From Sphingomonas sp. (lineage in GTDB: Bacteria > Pseudomonadota > Alphaproteobacteria > Sphingomonadales > Sphingomonadaceae), in contig NZ_JAHBZJ010000001.1 of NCBI RefSeq assembly GCF_019635455.1, positions 310,001-374,000 of the forward strand: DNA of 64,000 bases, in the 5' to 3' direction. How positions within the stretch are numbered: the first letter of the stretch is position 1; each line of letters opens with the position of its first letter. Below the pieces are notes generated by a model. That model saw nothing but the letters and a program-made list of their open reading frames with translations, made no database searches and was not told the DNA's origin. Shown piece after piece: positions 1 through 9,200 of this stretch. The position numbers and the translations under genes are program-made.

Positions 1-225
1 TTCGTGACGATCGAGGGCGTACCGGTCACCGCCGACGAACGCTATTTCGCGGTCACCACCCAGACGACCGATATCGCGAGCGCCGGTCATACCGCGCTCG
101 AACGGCGCGTGATGCGCAGCTGGCGCTGGTTCGATCCCGCCGCGCTCGCCGCGCAGGACGAACCCTATTTCCCCGAAGACCTGATCGACCTGCTGCTCGC
201 GAATGGAGGTGGCCATGGAATATGA
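1..225 (+). CDS. NUDIX hydrolase, C-terminal part (5' end outside window)
   Basis: The reading frame is open from the first base and ends in TGA at 223-225, so only about the last 74 residues are present. The fragment carries a pattern I associate with the C-terminal half of NUDIX hydrolases: RYFAV near the start, an ERRVMRSWRW stretch and an EPYFPEDL tail. The NUDIX box (GX5EX7REUXEEXGU) would lie upstream and cannot be seen, so the substrate is unknown. The 3' end overlaps the pirin gene, whose Shine-Dalgarno sequence and start codon lie inside this frame. This suggests translational coupling. The identification rests on family resemblance only. Confidence 0.6.
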   Translation, partial: FVTIEGVPVTADERYFAVTTQTTDIASAGHTALERRVMRSWRWFDPAALAAQDEPYFPEDLIDLLLANGGGHGI

Positions 226-1117
226 CGACCTTGTGATCCAGACGATTGCGCCGACCACCCACGATCTGGGCGGGTTCAAGGTGCATCGCACCCTGCCCTC
301 TCGCCCGCGCACGATGGTCGGCCCGTTCATCTTCTTCGATCAGATGGGGCCGGCGCATCTCGACATTGGCCAGGGGATCGACGTGCGCCCCCATCCGCAC
401 ATCAATCTCGCCACCGTGACCTATCTGTTCGCCGGCGCGATTGACCATCGCGACAGCCTCGGCACGATGGCGACGATCGAGCCGGGGGCGGTCAATCTGA
501 TGACCGCCGGCAAGGGGATCGCCCATTCCGAGCGATCGCCGCAGATTCAGCGCGACATCGGCCCCGAACTGTCGGGGATCCAGACCTGGCTCGCGCTTCC
601 CGAAACCTTCGAGGAGATCGACCCGGCATTCGAACATGTCGGCGCGATCGAGCTGCCGGTCGTCGAAAGCGGCGGCGCGCGGGCGCGCGTCATCATGGGA
701 TCGCTCTGGGGCGTCAGCGCGCCGACCACCACCTATGCCGCTACCATCTACGCCGATATCGCATTGTCGCCCGGCGGCAGCGTCCCGATCGACGGCGAAG
801 CGGATGAACGCGCCGTCTATGTCGCGATGGGGCGGGCAGACCTTGACGGGATCGAACTCGAACCACAGACGCTCTACGTGTTGCGCCCCGGCATCGCGGC
901 GCGCCTGCATTCGGCGTCCGGCGCACGCGTCATGCTGTGTGGGGGTGAAGCCTTCGCGACACCGCGCCACGTCTGGTGGAACTTCGTGTCGTCCAGCCGC
1001 GATCGCATCCATCAGGCCAGGGAGGACTGGAAAGCGGGGCGCTTTCCGATCGTGCCGGGCGACGAAGCCGAGTTCATCCCGCTGCCGGAAGTGCCAAAGA
1101 CGGTGAGCTATCCCTGA
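215..1117 (+). CDS. Pirin family protein
   Basis: A 300-residue cupin-type protein of the pirin family. Pirins bind one metal ion, and some have quercetin 2,3-dioxygenase activity or regulatory roles. The four expected metal ligands are visible: H60 and H62 in RPHPHINLATVTY, and H104 and E106 in GIAHSERSP. The length and the C-terminal cupin half fit the family. I chose the ATG at 215 because GGAGGT at 205-210 lies 4 nt upstream. An in-frame ATG at 203 would overlap that site. The start lies inside the 3' end of the NUDIX gene. The physiological role here is unknown. Confidence 0.88.
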   Translation: MEYDDLVIQTIAPTTHDLGGFKVHRTLPSRPRTMVGPFIFFDQMGPAHLDIGQGIDVRPHPHINLATVTYLFAGAIDHRDSLGTMATIEPGAVNLMTAGKGIAHSERSPQIQRDIGPELSGIQTWLALPETFEEIDPAFEHVGAIELPVVESGGARARVIMGSLWGVSAPTTTYAATIYADIALSPGGSVPIDGEADERAVYVAMGRADLDGIELEPQTLYVLRPGIAARLHSASGARVMLCGGEAFATPRHVWWNFVSSSRDRIHQAREDWKAGRFPIVPGDEAEFIPLPEVPKTVSYP

Positions 1118-1182
1118 AAGGGGCTTGAAGCCCCGCCGACGATGCAACAAACCGCATATTCGAAAAATTGCGGAGAGATGGC

Positions 1183-2067
1183 ATGGCGGATTTCGAACTT
1201 CAGCGCGTTGCGCTTTCCACCGGGGTCGAACTCGACGTCGCGACCGCGGGCGACCCGGCCGCGCCGGCGATCGTGCTGCTCCACGGCTTTCCCGAATCGC
1301 ACCGCACCTGGCGGCATCAGATCCCGGTGCTCGCCGACCGCTTCTTCGTAATCGCGCCGGATCAGCGCGGCTTTGCCCGCTCGTCCAAGCCCGAGGGGGT
1401 CGCCAGCTATTCGCCGGACAAGCCGGTCGGCGACCTGCTCGCGCTCGCCACCCATTTCGGCAAGGACCGGTTCACGCTGGTCGGCCATGACTGGGGCGGC
1501 GCGATCGCCTGGATGGCGGCATTGCAGCACCCGGACCGGGTAGAGCGGCTGATCATCGTCAATGCCCCGCATCCGTTCGTGTTTCAGAAATCGCTGTTCG
1601 ACGACATGGCCCAGCGCGCCGCGAGCCAATATATGCGCGCGTTCCGTGATCCCGGCATGGAGGCGGGCATCGCCGCGATGGGGATCGGCACGTTTTTCGA
1701 CAAGAGCTTCGCCAGGCATGTCGATCCCGCCCTGATCGCCGGCGAGCGCGCCGCGTATCTGGACGAATGGGGCCAGCCCGGCGCGATGACCGCGATGCTC
1801 AACTGGTATCGCGCCAGCGCGGTGATCGTCCCGGCGATGGACGAAAGTCCGGAACGCCCGGCGTTTCTGGACGCCCCCTTCCCGCCCCTGCGCATGCCGG
1901 TGCTCGTCATCTGGGGAACGGGCGATCAGGCGCTGCTCCCGGTCCAGCTCGACGGACTCGACGCGCTTATCCCCGACCTCAAGGTGGTGAGGATCGACGC
2001 CGGCCATTTCGTGCCATGGGAAAAGCCGGATGCGGTGACCGGCGCGATGCTCGACTGGCTAGGCTGA
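1183..2067 (+). CDS. Alpha/beta hydrolase, epoxide hydrolase-like
   Basis: A 294-residue soluble alpha/beta hydrolase. The oxyanion-hole segment HGFPES (about residues 34-39), the DQRGF segment (60-64) and the nucleophile elbow GHDWGG (101-106) are all present. The nucleophile is Asp (D103) rather than Ser. This places it with epoxide hydrolases, haloalkane dehalogenases and fluoroacetate dehalogenases. The catalytic His is in DAGHFVPWEKP near the C-terminus. The ATG at 1183 has GGAG at 1172-1175. An in-frame TTG at 1168 is less likely. The stop overlaps the convergent DUF6157 gene by 9 nt. The substrate cannot be told from sequence. Confidence 0.88.
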   Translation: MADFELQRVALSTGVELDVATAGDPAAPAIVLLHGFPESHRTWRHQIPVLADRFFVIAPDQRGFARSSKPEGVASYSPDKPVGDLLALATHFGKDRFTLVGHDWGGAIAWMAALQHPDRVERLIIVNAPHPFVFQKSLFDDMAQRAASQYMRAFRDPGMEAGIAAMGIGTFFDKSFARHVDPALIAGERAAYLDEWGQPGAMTAMLNWYRASAVIVPAMDESPERPAFLDAPFPPLRMPVLVIWGTGDQALLPVQLDGLDALIPDLKVVRIDAGHFVPWEKPDAVTGAMLDWLG

Positions 2068-2451
2068 ACGCGCGCGGTGACGCCGCATTCCCGGCCGCTT
2101 CGTCACCGCCGGATCGGCGAGCAGGCGCGCATAGTCCGCGCTTTCCATCGCGACCAGCGCGATCCGCCCGTCCGTATCGTGATGAATGCCCCAGCCGAAC
2201 TGCTTGACCAGCGGCGAGGCCCGCAGACACGCCCGCGGCGTGGCGAAAAACGCGGCCCGATCCACCTCGCCGCCACGCGCGCGATGCGCCGCGTGCAGCA
2301 GGTCGTCGCTCGTCATCGCATAGGGGCGCCCGGCAAGCAGCGCATATTGCACCGCCGCGACCGATCCCGGCTTTTCCGGCACCCGCGCGGTGTCGGTCGG
2401 CGTGTCGCCCGAAACGGTGACCAGCAGGTCGCGATCGTTGGTCGTCGTCAT
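2059..2451 (-). CDS. DUF6157 family protein
   Basis: A 130-residue protein matching the pattern of the uncharacterised DUF6157 family: an N-terminal TTN motif, a PYAMTSDDLLHAA segment, then RAAFFATPRACLRASPLVK, GWGIHHD, and a basic C-terminal MRRHRA tail. There is no signal peptide or membrane segment, so it should be cytoplasmic. Its ATG (2451-2449) overlaps the TGA of the upstream DUF2332 gene (ATGA), so the two are very probably co-transcribed and translationally coupled. Function is unknown. Confidence 0.8.
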   Translation of the reverse strand: MTTTNDRDLLVTVSGDTPTDTARVPEKPGSVAAVQYALLAGRPYAMTSDDLLHAAHRARGGEVDRAAFFATPRACLRASPLVKQFGWGIHHDTDGRIALVAMESADYARLLADPAVTKRPGMRRHRARSA

Positions 2452-3506
2452 GCCAGCCACTCGATCCAGGCGCCATGGGGGTGTGCATAGGCCAGCGTGT
2501 GCGGTTCGCCGCCGTCCGGCCAGTAACGCAAGGTCAGCTCGTGCCGGAACGTCGCGCGGTTCGCCTCCACCGTAACCCATGCGAGCGGGCGTTCCGCACG
2601 CGCCGCCGCACCCGCGCGCGCCATCGCGGCGGTGATCCGCGCCTGTCGCTCCGCGCCCAGATACTGCCAGACGATCGTGTGCATCAACACGCGCGTCGTT
2701 CCGGCCGGCTGGGGCCGGGCGAGCGCCGCCGCGACGAACATGTCGGCATCCGCCTCCACCAGATCGGGCTTCGCCACGCGCGCGGCAGCGGCCGCCGCAT
2801 CAAGGCGCGCGAATCGCTCGCGATGCTCCGGCCACACATATGCCTTGAGCCGCAGCAGCTGCGCCGGATCGGTCAGATCGACCGGCGCGACATCGCATCC
2901 GCGCACCGATTCGAACGCGATGTCGCCGCCCGGCGGCGGCGTCCCGCGCCATTCCGGGGCCAACCGCATCGCCGCGTCCGCCGGTCCGATCGTCACGCCA
3001 CCCAGATCGTAGCGATAGCGGTCGAGCATCAGGTTGATCCCCGCGCTCGACCCGATTTCGATACATTCGAACCGCGCCGGCAACCCGCGATCGGCGAGCC
3101 ACAGCAGCGCCGCGATATAGTTGGACGATCGCCCTGCCTCATTGGTCTGCGGCGGCCCGTCGAGCCAGGGCAGCAGCTCCGCATCGTGCCGCGCGATCGC
3201 ATCGGCGACGCGCGCGTCGGCATCCGCCATCGCCGCAGCCTTTCCCGCATAGAGCGGCGCCAGCGCGGGCGCTTTTCCCGAAAGCGTCAGCGCATGCAGG
3301 CCCGCCGCCGCCCGCAGCGGCAGCGCATCCGCCATCGACTTGCCCGGCCAGGCGCGCAGCGTCGCGACGAACGCGCCGGGACCGTCGAACGCGTGCAGGA
3401 TCGCCTCGACCACCCGCGCGGTGATCGGGGCGCCGTTCGCACGGCAATATGCGACCTGGTTGGCGAATGCCGCGCGCGGGTCGTCAATCTCCATCGCATG
3501 CGTCAT
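2448..3506 (-). CDS. DUF2332 family protein
   Basis: A 352-residue cytoplasmic protein of the DUF2332 family. Supporting features are the early [19 protein letters not shown] segment, the [17 protein letters not shown] motif, which resembles a nucleotide- or SAM-binding glycine turn, and the late [11 protein letters not shown] and WVTVEANR segments. The fold looks methyltransferase-like, but this is inference and no activity is known to me. The ATG at 3506 has GGAGG at 3516-3520. It is divergent from hisG and overlaps the DUF6157 gene by 4 nt. Confidence 0.82.
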   Translation of the reverse strand: MTHAMEIDDPRAAFANQVAYCRANGAPITARVVEAILHAFDGPGAFVATLRAWPGKSMADALPLRAAAGLHALTLSGKAPALAPLYAGKAAAMADADARVADAIARHDAELLPWLDGPPQTNEAGRSSNYIAALLWLADRGLPARFECIEIGSSAGINLMLDRYRYDLGGVTIGPADAAMRLAPEWRGTPPPGGDIAFESVRGCDVAPVDLTDPAQLLRLKAYVWPEHRERFARLDAAAAAARVAKPDLVEADADMFVAAALARPQPAGTTRVLMHTIVWQYLGAERQARITAAMARAGAAARAERPLAWVTVEANRATFRHELTLRYWPDGGEPHTLAYAHPHGAWIEWLA

Positions 3507-3568
3507 CGGCACATTCCTCCCGCCCCTTGTTGCGCCTGCCCGCCCCCCCAAGTAAAGGCGCGCAGCCC

Positions 3569-4231
3569 ATGACGCGCGAACCGATCATCCTGGCCGTTCC
3601 CAAGGGCCGAATCCTCGACGAGGCGCTGCCGCTGCTGGCACGCGCCGGGATCGTGCCGGAAGCGGCATTTTCCGACCCGGGATCGCGCGCGCTGCGCTTT
3701 GCCACCAACCGGCCCGACATCGACCTGATCCGCGTGCGCGCGTTCGATGTCGCCACCTTCGTCGCGCACGGCGCGGCACAGCTTGGCATCGTCGGGTCCG
3801 ACGTGCTGGGCGAATTCGCCTATTCCGAACTTTATGCGCCGGTCGATCTGGGCATCGGCCATTGCCGCCTGTCGGTCGCCGAGCCCGCCGACCTTGCCGC
3901 GACCGACGATCCGCGCGGCTGGAGCCATGTTCGCGTCGCGACCAAATACCCCCACCTCACCCGCCGGCATTTCGAGGCGCGCGGCGTGCAGGCGGAGTGC
4001 GTGAAGCTCAACGGCGCGATGGAGCTGGCGCCCAAACTCGGCCTTGCCCCGCGCATCGTCGATCTCGTCAGTTCGGGCCGCACGCTCAAGGAAAACGGGC
4101 TGGTAGAGGTCGAAACGATCATGGCGATCACCAGCCGCCTGATCGTCAACCGCGCCGCGTTCAAGACCCGGGGCGAGGTCGTGCCGCTGGTCGATGCGTT
4201 CCGTCGCGCGGTCGAGGAGGTCGCGGCATGA
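3569..4231 (+). CDS. hisG: ATP phosphoribosyltransferase, short (HisG-S) form
   Basis: First enzyme of histidine biosynthesis; condenses ATP with PRPP. At 220 residues it is the short form without the C-terminal regulatory domain. Short-form enzymes normally need the HisZ partner for activity and feedback by histidine; no hisZ is seen in this window. Diagnostic segments are AVPKGRI at the N-terminus, GIVGSDVL, the [12 protein letters not shown] motif and [14 protein letters not shown]. The ATG at 3569 gives the family-typical N-terminus. The stop overlaps the start of hisD (ATGA at 4228-4231), indicating translational coupling. Confidence 0.96.
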   Translation: MTREPIILAVPKGRILDEALPLLARAGIVPEAAFSDPGSRALRFATNRPDIDLIRVRAFDVATFVAHGAAQLGIVGSDVLGEFAYSELYAPVDLGIGHCRLSVAEPADLAATDDPRGWSHVRVATKYPHLTRRHFEARGVQAECVKLNGAMELAPKLGLAPRIVDLVSSGRTLKENGLVEVETIMAITSRLIVNRAAFKTRGEVVPLVDAFRRAVEEVAA

Positions 4232-5520
4232 TCCGCCTCTCCACCTCCGATCCCGGCTTCACCCGCGCGTTCCGCGACCTGGTCGATGCCCGGCGAGAGG
4301 CCGATGCCGATGTCGCACGCGACGTGCGCACGATCGTCGCGAGCGTCCGCGACGAAGGCGATGCCGCGTTGCGGGCATTCACCCGGAAGTTCGATCGCCA
4401 TGACCTGAACGAGACCGGCTGGCGCATCGAAAAGGCGGATTGCGCGGCCGCGCTCGACCAGCTCGACCCGAAGCTGCGCGACGCGCTGCGGCTCGCGGCC
4501 GACCGCATCACCGCCTATCACGAACATCAGCGTCCGGCGGATAGCGACACGACCGACCAGGCCGGCGTGCGCACCGGCGCGCGCTGGCAGGCGGTGGAGG
4601 CCGCCGGCATCTACGTCCCCGGGGGCCGCGCCGCCTATCCCAGCTCGGTGCTGATGAACGCCATTCCAGCGCGGGTCGCTGGGGTCGATCGGCTGGTGAT
4701 GGTCACCCCGACCCCGAATGGGGAGGTCAATCCGCTCGTCCTGGCCGCCGCCGAAATCGCCGGCGTGGATGAAATCTGGCGCATCGGCGGAGCGCAGGCG
4801 ATCGCCGCGCTCGCCTATGGCACCGGCCGCATCGCCGCGGTCGATGTCGTCACCGGTCCGGGTAATGCCTGGGTCGCAGAGGCCAAGCGCCAGCTGTACG
4901 GCGTGGTCGGCATCGACATGGTAGCCGGACCCAGCGAGATCGTCGTCGTCGCCGATGGTCGCAACGATCCCGAATGGATCGCCGCCGACCTGCTCAGCCA
5001 GGCCGAGCACGATCCCACCAGCCAGTCGATCCTGCTCACCGACAGCGCGGTATTCGCAGGAAAGGTGGCCGACGCAGTCGATCGCCAGATCGGCGCGCTC
5101 ACCACCCGCGACACCGCACGGCGCAGCTGGGACGCGAACGGCGCGATCATCCTCACCGGCTCGCTGGACGAGGCGATCCCGCTGGTCAACCGGCTGGCGC
5201 CCGAGCACCTTGAGCTCGCGGTCGATGATCCCGAGGCGCTGTTCGCGCGAGTCCGTCACGCCGGATCGGTCTTTCTCGGCCGCATGACGCCCGAGGCGAT
5301 CGGCGATTACGTCGCCGGCCCCAACCACGTTCTCCCCACCGGCCGCCGCGCACGTTTCGCCAGCGGCCTTTCCGTCCTCGATTTCATGAAGCGCACCAGC
5401 TTCCTGGCGCTCGACGATGCCGGCCTTGCCGCCATCGGCCCTGCGGCGGTGGCGCTGGCGGAGGCCGAAGGCCTGCCCGCGCACGCGAAATCGGTGGCGC
5501 TTCGTTTAGGAACCGATTGA
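4228..5520 (+). CDS. hisD: Histidinol dehydrogenase
   Basis: Catalyses the last two steps of histidine synthesis, L-histidinol to L-histidine, using NAD+ and a zinc ion. The protein is 430 residues, the usual length. Signature segments are [74 protein letters not shown] with zinc-ligand candidates Q and H, and the C-terminal GPNHVLPTG. It overlaps hisG by 4 nt upstream. Downstream its TGA shares one base with the nusB ATG, so hisG, hisD and nusB form one operon. Confidence 0.97.
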   Translation: MIRLSTSDPGFTRAFRDLVDARREADADVARDVRTIVASVRDEGDAALRAFTRKFDRHDLNETGWRIEKADCAAALDQLDPKLRDALRLAADRITAYHEHQRPADSDTTDQAGVRTGARWQAVEAAGIYVPGGRAAYPSSVLMNAIPARVAGVDRLVMVTPTPNGEVNPLVLAAAEIAGVDEIWRIGGAQAIAALAYGTGRIAAVDVVTGPGNAWVAEAKRQLYGVVGIDMVAGPSEIVVVADGRNDPEWIAADLLSQAEHDPTSQSILLTDSAVFAGKVADAVDRQIGALTTRDTARRSWDANGAIILTGSLDEAIPLVNRLAPEHLELAVDDPEALFARVRHAGSVFLGRMTPEAIGDYVAGPNHVLPTGRRARFASGLSVLDFMKRTSFLALDDAGLAAIGPAAVALAEAEGLPAHAKSVALRLGTD

Positions 5521-5981
5521 TGCCCAGCCCGACCGCAAAGACCCGATCGAAGGCGCGCGCCGCCGCGCGGCTCGCCGCCGTCCAGGCGCTCTACCAGCAG
5601 GAAATGGAGAAGACGCCCCTTCCCCAGCTGCTGACCGAGTTTCACCACCACCGCCTGGGCGCGACGATCGAGGATGTCGAATATGCCGACGCCGATCCGA
5701 CCTTCTTCGACGACATCGTCAAGGGCGTCGATGCCCGCCGGGAAGAGATCGACGCGCTGATCGCCGCAAAACTGTCGGACGACTGGAATTTCGACCGGCT
5801 CGACCGGCCGATGCGCCAGATTCTGCGCGCCGGCACCTATGAGCTGCTCGCGCGCAAGGACGTGCCGACCGGCGCCGCGATCAGCGAATATCTCGACGTC
5901 ACCGACGCCTTTTACGACCGCCGCGAAAAGGGGTTCGTCAACGGCCTGCTCGACGCGATCGCCAAACAGGTCCGCAGCTAG
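5520..5981 (+). CDS. nusB: Transcription antitermination factor NusB
   Basis: An all-helical RNA-binding protein that works with NusE (S10) at boxA sequences in rRNA operon antitermination. It is 153 residues. The conserved N-terminal ARLAAVQALYQQE, the central RPMRQILRAGTYELLARKDVP and the C-terminal EKGFVNGLLDAIAKQ are all present. The ATG at 5520 overlaps the hisD stop by one base. An in-frame TTG directly before it is less likely. Placement behind hisD means its expression is tied to the his genes in this operon. Confidence 0.95.
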   Translation: MPSPTAKTRSKARAAARLAAVQALYQQEMEKTPLPQLLTEFHHHRLGATIEDVEYADADPTFFDDIVKGVDARREEIDALIAAKLSDDWNFDRLDRPMRQILRAGTYELLARKDVPTGAAISEYLDVTDAFYDRREKGFVNGLLDAIAKQVRS

Positions 5982-5993
5982 GCCCGCGCGGGC
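5982..5993. other. 12-bp perfect palindrome between convergent genes
   Basis: GCCCGCGCGGGC fills the whole gap between the nusB stop and the stop of the convergent 5'-nucleotidase gene. It could form only a short stem and has no T-run, so a terminator role is possible but unproven. Confidence 0.4.
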
Positions 5994-5994
5994 G

Positions 5995-7746
5995 CTACTT
6001 CGCCTTCCAGCCCTCTGGCGTCATATTCCTGACGCGGCCGAGCGCCGGCGGATCGATCGTCTTTCCGCCGCCGAAATACGCGACCAGCGCGTCGAGATCG
6101 ACCATCCCGCCCGCGACGATCCGCCCCTTGGTCAGCGTCGAGAAGCCATCGCCGCCGCCGCCCAGAAAAGTGCTGAGCGCGACGCGATAAGTGGCGTCGT
6201 CGCGCAGCGGCTGTCCCGCCACCATCGGCGCGATGATCCGCTGCCCCTCCGGCTTCGACTGGTCGAAGCTGTAGGTCAGTCCGGAGGTGAACAACACCTT
6301 CGGCCCGTCGATATTGCTGAACTGCTGTTCCAGCACCGCGCGCAGCTGCGCGCCGGTGAATTCCATCACCTGCAAATTGTTGCCGAACGGCTGAACGGCA
6401 TACAGGTCGCCATAGGTGACCGTGCCGTCGGGATCTGGGGTCAGCGACGCACGAAGCCCGCCCGGGTTCATCAGCGAAAGCTGCGCGCCGTCCTTGCGGG
6501 TCGCGGCCAGCTGCGCATCGGCGACGAGCAGGCCCAGCGGCGATTCGCGGATTTCGCTATCCTCGTCCCGGTCGATCGCCGCCGACGCGCGTCCGACGAC
6601 CTTGTTCGCCATCGGCCCCGCCGCCTTCACATAACGGGCGACCAGGGCGGCAACCGCCGGATCGGCCGGCACCGTCGGGAAGGCGGCGACCGGCTTGATC
6701 GGCCCGGCGGCGCTCAGATTGCCGTCGCCCTGTACCACCACCTGCCGCGCGCTCTTTGCCATCAGCTTTTTCGTCACCGGGTCGAACGTCAACGTGATGT
6801 CGGTCAGGAACGGCCCGTAATTGCCGGCGCTGGTCAGCAATACCGGGCGGGCCGCGTCCCCCTTCGGCATCTCGCACACATAGGCGCGGTGGGTATGGCC
6901 CGACACCACCAGATCGATCGCCGGGTCGAGCCGGTTGACGATATCGACGATCGGCCCGGACAGGCCGTCGCATTTTTCCGGCTGATCGGTGCGGGCCGGA
7001 TAGCCGCCTTCATGCACCAGCACGACGATCGCGTCCGCGCCCTGTGCCTTCAGCGCCGGGACCAGCCGGTTCGCCGTTTCCGCCTCGTCCGCGAAGCTGT
7101 AGCCCTTGATCCCCGCCGGATCGACATAGGTGGCGGTCATCCGGGTGGTCAGGCCGATAAAGCCGATCGTGATCGCGTTCTTGCCCGTGCCGAACCGCTT
7201 GATCGTGGTGCCGGGAAGCAGGCTCGACCCGTCCGCGCGAACCGTGTTGCCCGACAGATAGGTATAGGCCGCGCCCTTGAACGGCTCCAGCTGGCATGGC
7301 TGGCGATTGGTCAGCTTTTCGCAGCCGCCCTTTTGCAGGCGCAGCAGTTCGGCGGTGCCGCGATCGAATTCATGGTTGCCGGTCGAGGTGATTTCGAGCC
7401 CGATCATGTTCATCGCGGTGACCGTCGGTTCGTCGAGGAACAATGACGAGGGCAGCGGGCTGGCGCTGGTCAGGTCGCCGGCCGCGACCACGACGCTGTA
7501 TTTCGCCTGCGCCTTCAAGCGCTTGACCACCGTGGCGAAATAGGCGGCGCCGCCGGCCGGGACCTTCACCACGGTGCCATCGGCGGTCTGGACGTCCACC
7601 GGCCGCCCCGGCACCTCCAGATTGCCGTGAAAATCGTTGAACGCGATCACCTTGACGGTGACCGGCCCCCCATCGGTCCCCGCGACGCGCTGTTGCGCGC
7701 ACCCCGCGAGCGCGAGGGCGGTCAGCAAAAGGGTCAGACGCTTCAT
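5995..7746 (-). CDS. 5'-nucleotidase/metallophosphatase lipoprotein (UshA-like)
   Basis: A 583-residue exported enzyme predicted to hydrolyse nucleotides in the periplasm. The first 16 residues form a lipoprotein signal with lipobox LAGC (C16). The N-terminal calcineurin-like metallophosphatase domain shows FNDFHGNLE, AGDLTSASP, GNHEFD and SGHTHRAY, which supply the two-metal ligands. The C-terminal 5'-nucleotidase domain carries NPGGLRASL, FGNNLQVMEFTG and GGGDGFSTL, the substrate-binding region. The ATG at 7746 has a GGGAG-like site 8 nt upstream and gives a clean signal peptide. It lies 46 nt downstream of murA on the same strand and may share its transcript. Confidence 0.92.
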   Translation of the reverse strand: MKRLTLLLTALALAGCAQQRVAGTDGGPVTVKVIAFNDFHGNLEVPGRPVDVQTADGTVVKVPAGGAAYFATVVKRLKAQAKYSVVVAAGDLTSASPLPSSLFLDEPTVTAMNMIGLEITSTGNHEFDRGTAELLRLQKGGCEKLTNRQPCQLEPFKGAAYTYLSGNTVRADGSSLLPGTTIKRFGTGKNAITIGFIGLTTRMTATYVDPAGIKGYSFADEAETANRLVPALKAQGADAIVVLVHEGGYPARTDQPEKCDGLSGPIVDIVNRLDPAIDLVVSGHTHRAYVCEMPKGDAARPVLLTSAGNYGPFLTDITLTFDPVTKKLMAKSARQVVVQGDGNLSAAGPIKPVAAFPTVPADPAVAALVARYVKAAGPMANKVVGRASAAIDRDEDSEIRESPLGLLVADAQLAATRKDGAQLSLMNPGGLRASLTPDPDGTVTYGDLYAVQPFGNNLQVMEFTGAQLRAVLEQQFSNIDGPKVLFTSGLTYSFDQSKPEGQRIIAPMVAGQPLRDDATYRVALSTFLGGGGDGFSTLTKGRIVAGGMVDLDALVAYFGGGKTIDPPALGRVRNMTPEGWKAK

Positions 7747-7792
7747 CGACTTGGCTCCCGATTCGGACGGAGCAGCGATATCAGCGTCGCGT

Positions 7793-9076
7793 TCAGCCGT
7801 CACCGACGCGTTCGATGTCCGCACCGACCGCCTGTAGCTTTTCCTCAAGCCGCTCATAGCCGCGATCGAGGTGATAGACGCGGCTGACCTGGGTTTCCCC
7901 GTCGGCGATCAGCCCGGCCAGGATCAGGCTCATCGATGCGCGCAGATCGGTCGCCATGACCGGCGCGCCGACCAGGCCGGGGACGCCGCGCACCACGGCG
8001 GTGCGCCCGCTCACGGTGATGTCCGCGCCCATGCGCGCCAGTTCGGGAACGTGCATATAGCGGTTTTCGAAGATCGTTTCGGTCAGCACGCTCGCGCCCT
8101 CGGCCTTGCAGAGCATCGCCATGAACTGCGCCTGCATGTCGGTGGCAAAGCCGGGATAGGGCGCGGTGGACAGCGTCAGCGGACGCAGCGGCCCATCCGC
8201 GGCGATCCGCACCCCGTCCTTCTTTTCCTCGACCGTCACGCCCGCCTCCACGAGCGCGTCCAGCGTCGCGCGCATGTCGCCGGCGCACGCACCCGCCAGC
8301 AGGACGTCGCCGCCGGTGATCGCCGCCGCGCACGCATAGCTGCCGGCCTCGATCCGGTCCGGCATCACCTTGTAGGTGGCGCCGTGCAGCCGCTCGCGAC
8401 CTTCGATGGTCAGCGTCTCGCTGCCGATCCCGTCGATCGACGCTCCCATCGCGACCAGCAGATTGCACAGATCGACGATCTCCGGCTCACGCGCGGCGTT
8501 TTCCAGCACCGTCGTCCCCCTGGCCGTCGCCGCCGCCATCAGCGCATTTTCGGTCGCGCCGACCGACACCACCGGAAAACGGTATCTGCCGCCGGCGAGT
8601 CGTCCACCCGGCGCCGTCGCCTTTACATAGCCGGCGGCCAGTTCGATCTCCGCCCCCATCGCCTCCAGCGCCTTGAGGTGCAGGTCGATCGGGCGATTGC
8701 CGATCGCACAGCCGCCGGGCAGCGACACCGTCGCCTCCCCCGCCCGCCCCAGCAGCGGCCCGAGCACCAGGATCGACGCGCGCATCTTGCGCACGATGTC
8801 ATAGGGCGCGACGGTGGAGGTGAGGCGCGAGGCACGCACCGTCATCACCCGGCCGAAATCGGTCGGTCGCGTTCCTTCGATTGCGGTCGATGCGCCCAGT
8901 TCGTTGAGCAGATGGCCGAAACCATCGGCGTCCGCGAGTCGAGGCAGGTTGCGTAGCGTCAGCGGTTCATCGGTCAGTAACGCGCAGGGCATCAAGGTGA
9001 GCGCCGCGTTCTTGGCTCCGGAAATCGCGATCTTGCCGGAAAGACGATTGCCGCCACGGATGAGGATACGGTCCAT
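7793..9076 (-). CDS. murA: UDP-N-acetylglucosamine 1-carboxyvinyltransferase
   Basis: Performs the first committed step of peptidoglycan synthesis, moving enolpyruvate from PEP to UDP-GlcNAc in the cytoplasm. The protein is 427 residues. The N-terminal [19 protein letters not shown] is typical, and the active-site loop [14 protein letters not shown] contains C123, the residue that fosfomycin alkylates in the family. Other marks are [19 protein letters not shown] and [12 protein letters not shown]. The gene is divergent from the Crp/Fnr regulator, with a 124-nt gap that contains a palindromic element. Confidence 0.97.
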   Translation of the reverse strand: MDRILIRGGNRLSGKIAISGAKNAALTLMPCALLTDEPLTLRNLPRLADADGFGHLLNELGASTAIEGTRPTDFGRVMTVRASRLTSTVAPYDIVRKMRASILVLGPLLGRAGEATVSLPGGCAIGNRPIDLHLKALEAMGAEIELAAGYVKATAPGGRLAGGRYRFPVVSVGATENALMAAATARGTTVLENAAREPEIVDLCNLLVAMGASIDGIGSETLTIEGRERLHGATYKVMPDRIEAGSYACAAAITGGDVLLAGACAGDMRATLDALVEAGVTVEEKKDGVRIAADGPLRPLTLSTAPYPGFATDMQAQFMAMLCKAEGASVLTETIFENRYMHVPELARMGADITVSGRTAVVRGVPGLVGAPVMATDLRASMSLILAGLIADGETQVSRVYHLDRGYERLEEKLQAVGADIERVGDG

Positions 9077-9137
9077 CGGGCGCTTCTAGCGCCTCGAAAA
9101 TCGCACGCAAGCTGCCGCTCGGGCCGCCCGCATTGAT

Positions 9138-9159
9138 CGATTTTAATGCATTGAAATCG
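9138..9159. promoter_or_regulatory. 22-bp near-perfect dyad, candidate Crp/Fnr-type operator
   Basis: CGATTTTAATG is followed directly by CATTGAAATCG, an 11+11 inverted repeat with a single mismatch. It lies 42 nt before the GTG of the Crp/Fnr gene and 62 nt before murA, in an AT-rich patch of an otherwise GC-rich region. The 22-bp size and symmetry suit a dimeric Crp/Fnr family protein. It does not match the classical Fnr (TTGAT-N4-ATCAA) or Crp (TGTGA-N6-TCACA) consensus. Assignment as an operator is inference. Confidence 0.45.
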
Positions 9160-9200
9160 CATGACTGCTTTGCAAGCACCCAGCAGGGGGAAAGTACCAA

